Source: QAMX01 sp964515055
GTDB taxonomy: Bacteria; Bacillota; Clostridia; Oscillospirales; QAMX01
Assembly: GCA_964515055.1 (NCBI GenBank)
Contig: CAZEUG010000001.1
Location: 124,001 to 188,000 of the forward strand
Reading direction: 5' to 3'
DNA length: 64,000 bases
Every line of letters begins with the position of its first letter. The first letter of the stretch is position 1. Positions 17,074 through 25,617 of this stretch are shown here, in pieces. The notes beneath the pieces are model-generated. The model saw only the letters and a list, made by a program, of their open reading frames with translations, ran no database searches and was not told the origin of the DNA. The position numbers and the translations under genes are program-made.

Positions 17074-17916
17074 ATGTCCTGTTTATATCTTGTGCCGACG
17101 CCGATCGGCAACCTGGAAGATATCACACTTCGAGCGCTGAATACCCTCAAAGCCGTCGATTTTATCGCGGCTGAGGATACCCGTGTGACGCAGAAGCTGC
17201 TCACACATTTTGACATTTCAAAGCCGCTTCTGAGCTGCTTTGAACACAATGAGCGGATGCGCAGCACGGAAATCGTCGCACGGATTGCCGGCGGAGAAAC
17301 CTGCGCACTGGTGACCGATGCCGGAACTCCGGCCGTCAGTGATCCGGGTGAACTGCTCGTTGCGGCCTGCTATCAGGCCGGTATTCGCGTCATTCCGCTG
17401 CCCGGTCCCTGTGCCGCTGTGACGGCGCTGTCGGCCTGCGGCCTGCCCACCGGCCGCTTTTGCTTTGAAGGGTTTCTGGCGGTCAATAAAAAGAGCCGAC
17501 GGGAGCGCCTGAATGCGCTGAAAACGGAAACACGGACGATGATTTTCTATGAAGCACCGCATAAGCTCCCCTATACGCTCCGTGATCTGGCCGAGGCCTT
17601 CGGCAATCGGCGCGTCACACTGTGCCGGGAGCTGACCAAGATCTATGAGGAACTGATCCGCACCACACTGCCGGAAGCGGCAGAACGCTATGCGGAGGAC
17701 GGCAGCTGCAAGGCGAAGGGCGAATTTGTCCTGATCGTCGAAGGGCTCGATGCGGAGCAGCTGGCTGCGCCGGGCGTGGAAACGCTGGATTTGACGCAGG
17801 ATGTCCAGACGATTGTGTCTGAAGCGAAGCGCGCCGGTATTTCGAGAAATGAGGCGTATCGGGCAGCACTGCGCGAAAAGAAACGGCAGCAGAAAGCTCA
17901 GGAGTCCGATTTCTAA
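17074..17916 (+). CDS. rsmI: 16S rRNA (cytidine-1402-2'-O)-methyltransferase RsmI
   Basis: A 280-residue tetrapyrrole-methylase-fold enzyme that 2'-O-methylates C1402 in the 30S decoding centre. Signatures are LVPTPIGNLEDITLRAL at the N-terminus, AAEDTRVTQKLL, VTDAGTPAVSDPGE and PLPGPCAAVTALSACGLP. The C-terminal extension (SEAKRAGISRNEAYRAAL) is the small helical domain seen in full-length RsmI. AGGAG lies 11 bases before the ATG. It follows the TrmN6-like gene by 17 bases. Confidence 0.95.
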   Translation: MSCLYLVPTPIGNLEDITLRALNTLKAVDFIAAEDTRVTQKLLTHFDISKPLLSCFEHNERMRSTEIVARIAGGETCALVTDAGTPAVSDPGELLVAACYQAGIRVIPLPGPCAAVTALSACGLPTGRFCFEGFLAVNKKSRRERLNALKTETRTMIFYEAPHKLPYTLRDLAEAFGNRRVTLCRELTKIYEELIRTTLPEAAERYAEDGSCKAKGEFVLIVEGLDAEQLAAPGVETLDLTQDVQTIVSEAKRAGISRNEAYRAALREKKRQQKAQESDF

Positions 17917-17957
17917 GGAAACAAGACGAAACTTGTCGAAAAAGGAGACTTTCAACC

Positions 17958-18869
17958 ATGAAACTGCAACAATTGGCGTTTTCTCAGGCTGGAACACTGC
18001 TGAAAGGCAATCTGCATACGCATACCACGCGCTCGGACGGCGCACTGTCCCCGGAGGAGACGATTCAAATTTATGAAGACAAGGGCTTTGATTTTCTTGC
18101 GCTGACCGATCATCGACTGTACAACCGCCAGCCTGCACCGCAGGGGAGTCGTCTGCTGCTCCTGCCCGGTATGGAGCTGGACGCCACCGTCCCGGATACT
18201 CCGGTTCACTGCCTCCATCTTGTTTCGATCGGCTCCGATACACAGAATGCATTTCAACAGGATCAGACCTTCCGCTCAGAACGGGTCACACAACTCAGCG
18301 ATGCACAGCATTGGATCGATGAAATCCTGGCCGCCAACAATCTGCCGATCGTGTGCCATCCGGAATGGAGCGGGATGGGGTATTCGGAGGTCTCCGCGCT
18401 GCAGCGGTTTAGCCTCATGGAAATCTGGAATTCCGGGTGCGCGCTCGACTGTATGCTCGACCGCAACGCTGCCTACTGGGATGAACTGCTGAACGATGGC
18501 CGCATCGTCTACGGCGTCGCAACAGATGACTGCCACGCGGTTTCGCATATGGGCGTCGGTGCTGTGTATGTGCGCGCCGAAAGAACGACCGAATCGATCG
18601 TGGAAGCGCTGAAAAACGGCGCATTCTACGCATCGTGCGGCCCGAAAATCGAGGATTTCTATGTGGAAGACGGGGAAGCGCACATTCGCTGCTCCGAGGC
18701 CGTCTGCATTCGCTTCCGGCATTTCCGCTGGCCTGCCCATGTCTGCATGGGAACCCGCCTGACGGAGGCGTCTGTGCGGCTGCCGGAATCGATTCGCTAT
18801 ATCCGCGCAGAGGTCTATGATGATCAGGGGCGCTGCGCCTGGACGAACCCGATTTTTCTCGATCGCTGA
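17958..18869 (+). CDS. PHP-domain metal-dependent phosphoesterase
   Basis: A 303-residue protein with the PHP metal-site motifs: GNLHTHTTRSDGALSPEE at residues 16-33, FLALTDHRLYN, the PGMELDA loop, IVCHPEWSG and a late DDCHA motif. These fit the PHP family, which hydrolyses phosphate esters such as histidinol phosphate or nucleotide 3',5'-phosphates. It lacks the C-terminal parts of HisK or DNA polymerases, so the substrate is open. AAGGAG precedes the ATG by about ten bases, and a strong terminator closes the transcript. Confidence 0.85.
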   Translation: MKLQQLAFSQAGTLLKGNLHTHTTRSDGALSPEETIQIYEDKGFDFLALTDHRLYNRQPAPQGSRLLLLPGMELDATVPDTPVHCLHLVSIGSDTQNAFQQDQTFRSERVTQLSDAQHWIDEILAANNLPIVCHPEWSGMGYSEVSALQRFSLMEIWNSGCALDCMLDRNAAYWDELLNDGRIVYGVATDDCHAVSHMGVGAVYVRAERTTESIVEALKNGAFYASCGPKIEDFYVEDGEAHIRCSEAVCIRFRHFRWPAHVCMGTRLTEASVRLPESIRYIRAEVYDDQGRCAWTNPIFLDR

Positions 18870-18888
18870 ACCGACCAAACAACATGAA

Positions 18889-18934
18889 AACCGCCGATGC
18901 ACATGGATTCCATGCACATCGGCGGTTGTTTTTT
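18889..18934 (+). terminator. Terminator after the PHP gene (probably bidirectional)
   Basis: AACCGCCGATG (18889-18899) pairs with CATCGGCGGTT (18917-18927), with an inner CATGG/CCATG pairing, followed by GTTTTTT. On the minus strand the stem is followed by TTTTCATG, so it may also end the converging gene at 18981. Confidence 0.88.
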
Positions 18935-18980
18935 GCTCAAAAGTTTCGATTTGAAAGAAAATGCAGACTGCCCGAACGTT

Positions 18981-19970
18981 TCAGAAGGCTTCAGCCGCCT
19001 GTTGCGCCAGCAGCGCAAAACGGGTGGCGGCAATGCTGTCCGCGGTGGAAATCAGCGAGGAATACGACCAGTCGGCCATTTTGGCAAGTGCATCCTCTTC
19101 ACAGGTACAGGGCGGTTCGATCAGCTCCAGCAGACGCTCCGGCTCGGTATCTGTACAAATCCGAACCGATGCATCAACCGTGGAGATGGCCAGAAAGCCA
19201 CGCGTCCCGGTGAGGAAAAACTGAACATCCCCGTGTGCGCGATACGCATCCGGCGTCAGCCAGTTGACCTCGATGGAGGCTGTTCCGCCGTGACTCATTT
19301 CAAACAGCGCAATGCCGTTGTCACAGAAATCGGTCAGCTGCGGGAAGCGGGCGTTGGAAACGTGCGCAGCCAGCACACGGCGCATCTCCCGACCACTGAA
19401 ATAGCAGGCCAGATCGATGTCGTGTACGGCGAGATCGTTCAGAATGCCGCCGTACTGCGCGCGGTGAAACATCCAGTCCGGGCGATTCTCCGGACGGAGG
19501 CGATGCGGCCGACAAAGATGCTGCTGCACCACCTCACCGATGGCACCGCGGGCAATCCACTGCCGCGCCGTATAGATGGGCGGACTGTAACGCTCCGTGA
19601 GCAGGAGAAAGAGCGGCGCACCGGTTGCGGCGGCAGCCGCTTCAATCTGCGCAAGCTCCTCCAGAGAGACGGCCATCGGCTTGTCTGTGATTACGCCGAG
19701 ACCGGCGGACAGCGCCCGCACGATATAGTCGGCTTTGCAGCTGTTGACCGCCGCAGTCAGCAACACGTCGGCACCGGCCTGCAGGAGCGCATCGAAGGAA
19801 TCCAGACAGGGAGCACCGAACCGGTCAGCCGCAGCCACGGCACGGGCGGGGTCTTCACCGTCAAAGAAGCCAACCGGCTCAACGCGCCCGGTTCGACACG
19901 CGTTTTCCAGAAAAGACAGGCCGTGCGGATGCGCAAGACCTGCGACAGCAATTCGAATCATCTTACTCAT
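18981..19970 (-). CDS. Gfo/Idh/MocA-family oxidoreductase
   Basis: A 329-residue NAD(P)-dependent oxidoreductase of the glucose-fructose/inositol dehydrogenase type. The N-terminal Rossmann fold has IAVAGLAHPHGLSFLEN and the family motif ITDKPMAVSLEELAQIE with the EKP-like Asp-Lys-Pro. The C-terminal domain has GGILNDLAVHDIDLACYF, where the conserved Asp and His would contact substrate. The start ATG overlaps the homoserine dehydrogenase stop as TAATG, so it is translated by re-initiation. The substrate is unknown; a role with the upstream amino-acid enzyme is possible but not evident from sequence. Confidence 0.85.
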   Translation of the reverse strand: MSKMIRIAVAGLAHPHGLSFLENACRTGRVEPVGFFDGEDPARAVAAADRFGAPCLDSFDALLQAGADVLLTAAVNSCKADYIVRALSAGLGVITDKPMAVSLEELAQIEAAAAATGAPLFLLLTERYSPPIYTARQWIARGAIGEVVQQHLCRPHRLRPENRPDWMFHRAQYGGILNDLAVHDIDLACYFSGREMRRVLAAHVSNARFPQLTDFCDNGIALFEMSHGGTASIEVNWLTPDAYRAHGDVQFFLTGTRGFLAISTVDASVRICTDTEPERLLELIEPPCTCEEDALAKMADWSYSSLISTADSIAATRFALLAQQAAEAF

Positions 19971-21214
19971 TACAAAAGCATCAGCTTGTTCCGGACGACG
20001 GCTTCGCCGCAGCGCTCATCGAGTAGCGTGAGCTTCTGCAGGAGCGATTCCTCCGCGATCATTGGCGTGATCAGTGCGCCGTCGGCGGCGCCAACCTTCG
20101 CGCTTTCCACCGGTGTGATCTCACCGAACAGCTCACGCGCCGCAGAGAGCACCGCTTCGATATCCTCCGCATGGAAGCGGATGCAGTACTGATGCTCGAC
20201 CAGACGGCAGTTGGCGATCCGCTCCGGCTCCGCATCGGTCCAGTCCATCCACTTGCGGGCGCGGCTGTGCTTGGCTGCGTCGATGACATCGGCCACAATG
20301 GCGCTGGCCGTCGGCTGCTTGCCTGCGCCGCGGCCATAGAACATGACCTCGTCCACCGAGTCACCCTTGACAATGATGCCGTTGAATACATCGTCAATCG
20401 CGGAGAGCGGGCACTCCGACGGGATCATATACGGTGCAACGGACAGGTAAATCTGATCGTTTTCGAGCCGCTTGGCACGGCCGAGCAGCTTGATTTTCCG
20501 ACCGATGGCATCGCCGAATGCAATGTCCTCCGGCGCAATGTGCTGAATGCCCTCCACGCGAACCATTTCCGGATAGACGTGGAAGCCGAATGCGAGCGCA
20601 CTCAGAATGCAGATCTTGCGGCAGGCATCATGCCCCTCAATGTCGGCGGTCGGATTGGCCTCCGCATAGCCGAGGGACTGCGCCTCCTTCAGGGCTTCGT
20701 CAAAGGTAAGCCCTGCCTTGATCATGCGCGTGAGAATGTAGTTGGTGGTGCCGTTCAGAATGCCGTAGATTTCCGTGATGACGTTGGCCGCCAGACACTG
20801 GTTGATCGGACGGATGACGGGAATTCCACCGCCGACAGAGGCCTCAAAGAGATAGTTGACATTTTTGTCTGCGGCAATGGCGAAAAACTCCACCGCATGA
20901 CGCGCAACCAGCTCCTTGTTGGAGGTGACGACGTTTTTTCCGGCGAGCAGCGCACGCTTCGTGAATTCGTAAGCAACGCCGCAGCCGCCGATTGTTTCGA
21001 CAACGGTTGTCACTTCGGGGTCATTTTCAATGACCGAAAAATCGTGAATCATGCGATCACGATAGGGACTGTCCGGAAAATCACGGACATCCAGAATGTA
21101 TTTCAGAACAATATCCTGTCCGGCACGCGCCGAAATCATTTTCTGATGCTGAACGAGAATATCTGCAACGCCGCTGCCAACGACGCCATAACCCATAATT
21201 GCAACACCGGCCAC
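19970..21214 (-). CDS. hom: Homoserine dehydrogenase
   Basis: A 414-residue enzyme that reduces aspartate semialdehyde to homoserine on the route to threonine and methionine. The NAD(P) site is VAIMGYGVVGSGVADIL; further signatures are VTSNKELVARH, FEASVGGGIPVIRP and GILNGTTNYILTRM. The last 75 residues, starting YCIRFHAED, resemble an ACT regulatory domain, suggesting threonine feedback. The GTG at 21214 has AGGAG nine bases upstream. No thrB, thrC or aspartokinase gene is nearby. Confidence 0.95.
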   Translation of the reverse strand: MAGVAIMGYGVVGSGVADILVQHQKMISARAGQDIVLKYILDVRDFPDSPYRDRMIHDFSVIENDPEVTTVVETIGGCGVAYEFTKRALLAGKNVVTSNKELVARHAVEFFAIAADKNVNYLFEASVGGGIPVIRPINQCLAANVITEIYGILNGTTNYILTRMIKAGLTFDEALKEAQSLGYAEANPTADIEGHDACRKICILSALAFGFHVYPEMVRVEGIQHIAPEDIAFGDAIGRKIKLLGRAKRLENDQIYLSVAPYMIPSECPLSAIDDVFNGIIVKGDSVDEVMFYGRGAGKQPTASAIVADVIDAAKHSRARKWMDWTDAEPERIANCRLVEHQYCIRFHAEDIEAVLSAARELFGEITPVESAKVGAADGALITPMIAEESLLQKLTLLDERCGEAVVRNKLMLL

Positions 21215-21261
21215 TTTGGTTCACTCCTTAAAAAAGATCAATCTGATATGTACAGGTCGGG

Positions 21262-21290
21262 CAGCTGCATCAATCGAAAGACAGCTGCAT
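21262..21290. repeat. Direct repeat in the hom leader
   Basis: CAGCTGCAT occurs at 21262-21270 and again at 21282-21290, exactly 20 bases apart (two helical turns), between the hom -10 box and start codon. Each copy contains the palindrome CAGCTG. A regulator site is possible; the regulator is unknown. Confidence 0.45.
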
Positions 21291-21297
21291 ACTGTCT

Positions 21298-21326
21298 ATT
21301 ATACCATATCGAAAGAAATATCACAA
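21298..21326 (-). promoter_or_regulatory. Promoter of hom
   Basis: Minus strand TTGTGA (21326-21321), 17-base spacer, TATAAT (21303-21298), leaving a leader of about 75 bases. Confidence 0.75.
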
Positions 21327-21410
21327 GCCAAAAAACAGCTTTTTTTGCAGACCTCTTTCCTTTTATTGGAAAATGCGGTATAATAAACGCATCTGAATGG
21401 AGGGAATGCA

Positions 21411-21941
21411 ATGAAACTTCGCGAAGACTTCAAAGATATACAGCTCTGGCTCAGCACCGTCGTGACGCTGATCTGGACGGCTGTGTGCGTTTTGGTGTCT
21501 GTTTTTCTGACAAGTGTGCTGCTGCCGCTCGTTTTTGGGGATGCTCTCGATCAGGCTGCCCATCAGGGCGGCGGGAAAGCACTGGTGCAGCAGATTCTGG
21601 AGGGTGTCAGCTTCCTGCTGCTGTTTGTGTCGCTGGCCGTCTGTGCGTTTCTTCGGGGAAAACGGCGGACGAAACGCGTCAAACCCTCCAAAGAGGTGTT
21701 CTTCCGCGGCGTCTGCATCGCTACGGCGATTCTGATTCTTCCGGCACTGCTGCTGATGAATCTGACGGATCCGACCGACAACAAAACACTGCTGTTTCTC
21801 TATCTGCCATATGTCTGCCTGACGGAGGGGCTGGGCTTTACACAGCTTTCGCTTCTGGCAACGGCCTTTCTGACCGCCGGGGTGCAGTATTACACCTATT
21901 GGCTCGGGACGGTGCTGCGCCGGCGACGTGATGACGTCTGA
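21411..21941 (+). CDS. Hypothetical four-helix membrane protein
   Basis: A 176-residue protein that I do not recognise. Four hydrophobic segments are clear: TLIWTAVCVLVSVFLTSVLL, VSFLLLFVSLAVCAFL, GVCIATAILILPALLLM and a C-terminal pair around LFLYLPYVCLTEGLGF. Positive residues (RGKRRTKRVK, RRRRDD) suggest cytoplasmic loops. TATAAT at 21379-21384 with a weak -35 (TTTCCT) lies upstream, and GGAGGG precedes the ATG. It is followed by a separate promoter for uppP, so it may be monocistronic. Confidence 0.7.
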   Translation: MKLREDFKDIQLWLSTVVTLIWTAVCVLVSVFLTSVLLPLVFGDALDQAAHQGGGKALVQQILEGVSFLLLFVSLAVCAFLRGKRRTKRVKPSKEVFFRGVCIATAILILPALLLMNLTDPTDNKTLLFLYLPYVCLTEGLGFTQLSLLATAFLTAGVQYYTYWLGTVLRRRRDDV

Positions 21942-21954
21942 GGGCAAAAAGGAT

Positions 21955-21983
21955 TTGAAATCCGGGCAGGAGTATGATATAAT
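21955..21983 (+). promoter_or_regulatory. Promoter of the uppP-ftsK genes
   Basis: TTGAAA (21955-21960), 17-base spacer, TATAAT (21978-21983), about 70 bases before the uppP start. Confidence 0.8.
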
Positions 21984-22056
21984 AGAATAGGTGTGGCAGC
22001 GGTATGCAGGAATCATCCGTCCCCGACAGTTTTCATGTCGTTTCAGGAGGGATTTG

Positions 22057-22872
22057 ATGTCACTGTCTCATGCGCTGCTTTTTGGCCTCGTTCAGGGGTT
22101 GACGGAGTTTTTGCCGGTATCCAGCTCCGCCCATCTTGCTGTTGTTGCACTGCTGATACAAGGCGACACGTCGCTGGCTTTTTCCGTCCTGCTGCACACG
22201 GCGACACTGCTCGTCGTCTGCACCGTGTATCGCCGCGATGTTGCCGTCCTGCTGCGCGCCGGGCTGCGTCTGCCGTTCCGTCGCACCCCGCAGGACGCGG
22301 CGGACAGGCGAATGCTGAATCGATTGCTGCTGTCGCTTCTCCCGCTGCTTCCGGCGGTTCTTGTTCGAGATGCAATCGAAGCGGCCGCATCAAAACCGTG
22401 GATGCTGGCACTGGCTCTGTGCGGAACGGCGATGCTGCTCTGCCTGGCGGACAGGTGCCAAAATGGCACCAAAACCATCGCGGAGATGACGGTGCGCGAT
22501 GCGCTGGTGATCGGCGCGGCGCAGCTGCTGGCGGTGGTGCCCGGCCTGTCGCGCTCCGGCCTCACGCTGACGGCCGCCCTGCTCTGCGGGCTCCGAACGG
22601 ACGATGCCGTCCGCTATTCCTTTCTGCTCAGCCTGCCGACCGTGCTGGCGGCGGCTGTCCTCGAAGGCGGGGACCTGCTGCATACCGGGCCGGAACCGGG
22701 CATCATCGCGGGCTGCATGGTTGGCTTTGCAGCAGCGGCGGTATCGGGCTTTCTCTCCATCCGGCTGCTGAAAAAGGCCGTGCGGGTTGGCCGACTGAAG
22801 CTCTTTGCGCTGTATTGCGCGGCATTGGCGGCGGGGCTCTTTCTTTCCGAATACATCGGATCATTTTTTTGA
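22057..22872 (+). CDS. uppP: Undecaprenyl-diphosphatase UppP (BacA)
   Basis: A 271-residue integral membrane enzyme that dephosphorylates undecaprenyl pyrophosphate to recycle the peptidoglycan lipid carrier. Signatures are LVQGLTEFLPVSSSAHL at the N-terminus and VPGLSRSGLTLTAALL near residue 165; the Glu and Ser/Arg of these motifs form the active site in the family. Seven to eight hydrophobic segments are visible. The ATG at 22057 has AGGAGG six bases upstream, so I reject the 22 extra upstream residues. Confidence 0.95.
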   Translation: MSLSHALLFGLVQGLTEFLPVSSSAHLAVVALLIQGDTSLAFSVLLHTATLLVVCTVYRRDVAVLLRAGLRLPFRRTPQDAADRRMLNRLLLSLLPLLPAVLVRDAIEAAASKPWMLALALCGTAMLLCLADRCQNGTKTIAEMTVRDALVIGAAQLLAVVPGLSRSGLTLTAALLCGLRTDDAVRYSFLLSLPTVLAAAVLEGGDLLHTGPEPGIIAGCMVGFAAAAVSGFLSIRLLKKAVRVGRLKLFALYCAALAAGLFLSEYIGSFF

Positions 22873-22923
22873 TCGTTTTCGATTTTTTCTCCATATTTTC
22901 TCATACAAAGGTGGGAGCAGGCT

Positions 22924-25578
22924 GTGGCAGCTCAGAAAAAGAAATCCAATACAGGAAGCAAAAAAGCATCCCCGGTTTCGCGCAAATCCGACGGCAACGG
23001 GACGGCAGTCACCATTATCGTTTTGCTGGCTTTGTCCGTGCTGCTGCTGATCGGCTTCTTTGCGAGTGACGCCGCCGTGCTGGGTCTGATCTGCGACTGC
23101 TTCAAGTATCTGTTCGGCGCGGGTTTCTTCACCATCCCGTTTGTGCTGGTCGTTCTGGCACTGGATATGCTGATTCATTTTCGAAAACGCAAGAATTACC
23201 TGCGCGGCCTGGCGATTTGCCTCGTTCCGTTTTTTGTCGGTGCAGTGCTGCACGTCTTCCTTGCACCGGCGCGCTATGAATCGGTTGCCATCCTCCTGCA
23301 GGACGGCCTCGCTTATCGGAGCGGCGGCCTGCTGTCAGGCGGCGTTGCGGCGCTGCTGATTCGCGCTTTGTCCCGCGTTGGCGCTGCGCTGGTGCTGATT
23401 CTGCTCTTTTTGCTCGACATCCTGTATGTGCTGAATCTGCGCCTGACGCAGCTGGCAGCCATCGCGGGGGAGCGCCTGGAGCAGGCCAGGGATAAAACGA
23501 CAGAGCAGCACGCTTATCGCCGTGCAGAACGGAAACGGCAGCGCGCCGCGGAATCGGCAGCACGGCAGGCCGCAGCTGCGGAAGCACCTGCGCCACAGCC
23601 GCGCCCATCCATTGATATCCCGCTGACCACCAGGCGCCGGATTGATATCCCGCTGGATGATTACCCGGCGACGCCCTCCGGTGCATTTGCAAGGCCGTCC
23701 GCTTCAGTGGAAACGGAATCCGAAACTCTCCCGATCCAAACGGAGGAACCTCCCGCAGCCGTTGCTCAGCCGATTCCCGTCCGCGAACCGGAACCGAAGC
23801 CGAAGCCGGAACCGTCCGAGCCGATCGGCGAAGAGCAGACCACCCCGATCATTCGCGGCGTTGCACCGCCGCCGACAGTTGATCCGACTGTATTCGCCCC
23901 GGTAAATCCGCAGCCCTCCGCAAGAGAACGCATGAAAACCACCATGACAGCCGACGAGCTGGAAGCCGAAATTGCACAGGTGGCAGATGCTGCGGCCAGC
24001 CCGACGGTACACGAATACACACTCCCGCCCATCGAGCTGCTGAAATCCGAGCCGCCCACCAATCAGGAAAGCGCGGAGGCGGAAATGCGCCAGAACGCGG
24101 ACAAACTGCTGTATACGCTGTCGAGCTTCAATGTCGATGCTAAAATCGTGGCGGTCACGCGAGGCCCAACGGTCACACGGTATGAGGTGCAGCTCTCCAG
24201 TGGGACACGCTCCTCCCGACTGACCGCACTGGCCGATGATATTGCGCTGGCGCTGGCAGCACAGTCTATCCGTATTGCTCCGATTCCGAACAAATCCGCC
24301 ATCGGGATCGAGGTGCCGAACAAAATCGTCACTACCGTTTACCTGCGCGATGTTCTGGAATCCCGTGAGTTTCAGGAGAGCCGTTCCAGCGTGACATTTG
24401 CATTGGGCAAGGACATTGCCGGCAATCCGATCGTTTCGGACATTGCCCGCCTGCCACATATGCTGGTCGGCGGTACGACGAACTCCGGTAAATCCGTCTG
24501 CATCAACTCGCTGCTCATCAGCCTGATCTATAAATCGACACCGGACGAGCTGCGTTTGATTCTGATTGACCCGAAAATGGTCGAATTTGCCTCCTACAAC
24601 GGGATTCCGCACCTGCTCATCCCCGTCGTCACGGATGCGAAAAAGGCCGCCGGTGCTCTGCAATGGGCGGTCATGGAAATGATGCAGCGCTATAAGCAGT
24701 TCAATGAGCTGGGCGTCCGCAACTTTGCAGAATATAATGAAGAATGTGACCGCCTGAATGCGGCCATGGCCGAGGAAACACCGCCGTTTGCCATGAGTGA
24801 CGAAGAGGAAGACGGCGAAGCGCCTGCCCCGGAAACACCGCGGTTCGAAAGAATGGCGCGGATTGTCATCGTCATTGATGAGCTGGCCGATCTGATGATT
24901 GTCTCGCCGGGCGAGGTTGAGGAATCCATCTGCCGCATTGCCCAGATGGCGCGTGCAGCGGGGATGCATCTGATTGTTGCAACGCAGCGCCCGTCTGCCG
25001 ACGTCGTTACGGGTCTGATGAAGGCCAATATCCCGTCCAGAATCGCCTTCTCCGTCGCCAGCGGCATTGAATCGCGCATCATTCTCGACCAGATCGGCGC
25101 AGAACGATTGATTGGCCGCGGCGATATGCTGTTTGCCCCGATCGGCGCCAACAAGCCGACACGAATTCAGGGCTGCCTTGTGACCAGCCCGGAAATTGAT
25201 GCGGTGGTGCAGTACGTCAAAAATGAAAACACAGCCATCTATTCCGATGAGGTCATGGCGCAGATCGATAAAAACGCCCAGAGCACCGGCAACGGCAAGG
25301 GCAAAGGCCGCTCTGCCTCCCATGCGGAAAACGCTGGAGACGATGTGGACGAATTGTTCAATGATGCGGTGAGCATCGCCGTGGAAAGTGGCCGCGTCTC
25401 TACGTCCATGCTGCAAACCCGGCTGAAGCTCGGCTATGCCCGTGCGGCCCGCATCGTCGAACAGATGGAAAGCTGCGGGATTATCGGCCCGTTTGAAGGG
25501 CAAAAGCCGCGGCAGATTCTGATTTCCAAAGAGGAATGGGCGGAGATGCGCTATCGGCGCGAAGGCCGCGATGAATAA
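22924..25578 (+). CDS. ftsK: DNA translocase FtsK/SpoIIIE
   Basis: An 884-residue septal DNA pump. Four transmembrane segments occupy about residues 22-180, followed by a Pro/Glu-rich linker (to about 340) with many PEPKPKPEP-like repeats. The motor has Walker A GGTTNSGKSVCINSL, Walker B IVIVIDELADLMI and the conserved ATQRPSADVVTGLMKANIP and GRGDMLFAP segments. A C-terminal winged-helix gamma domain (RVSTSMLQTRLKLGYARAARI) should read KOPS/SRS-like DNA sequences. The start is GTG at 22924, after GGGAG. Confidence 0.96.
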   Translation: MAAQKKKSNTGSKKASPVSRKSDGNGTAVTIIVLLALSVLLLIGFFASDAAVLGLICDCFKYLFGAGFFTIPFVLVVLALDMLIHFRKRKNYLRGLAICLVPFFVGAVLHVFLAPARYESVAILLQDGLAYRSGGLLSGGVAALLIRALSRVGAALVLILLFLLDILYVLNLRLTQLAAIAGERLEQARDKTTEQHAYRRAERKRQRAAESAARQAAAAEAPAPQPRPSIDIPLTTRRRIDIPLDDYPATPSGAFARPSASVETESETLPIQTEEPPAAVAQPIPVREPEPKPKPEPSEPIGEEQTTPIIRGVAPPPTVDPTVFAPVNPQPSARERMKTTMTADELEAEIAQVADAAASPTVHEYTLPPIELLKSEPPTNQESAEAEMRQNADKLLYTLSSFNVDAKIVAVTRGPTVTRYEVQLSSGTRSSRLTALADDIALALAAQSIRIAPIPNKSAIGIEVPNKIVTTVYLRDVLESREFQESRSSVTFALGKDIAGNPIVSDIARLPHMLVGGTTNSGKSVCINSLLISLIYKSTPDELRLILIDPKMVEFASYNGIPHLLIPVVTDAKKAAGALQWAVMEMMQRYKQFNELGVRNFAEYNEECDRLNAAMAEETPPFAMSDEEEDGEAPAPETPRFERMARIVIVIDELADLMIVSPGEVEESICRIAQMARAAGMHLIVATQRPSADVVTGLMKANIPSRIAFSVASGIESRIILDQIGAERLIGRGDMLFAPIGANKPTRIQGCLVTSPEIDAVVQYVKNENTAIYSDEVMAQIDKNAQSTGNGKGKGRSASHAENAGDDVDELFNDAVSIAVESGRVSTSMLQTRLKLGYARAARIVEQMESCGIIGPFEGQKPRQILISKEEWAEMRYRREGRDE

Positions 25579-25617
25579 CAAAAAGCAGTCAACTGTGTCA
25601 AAAAAGGAGAAATTGCC

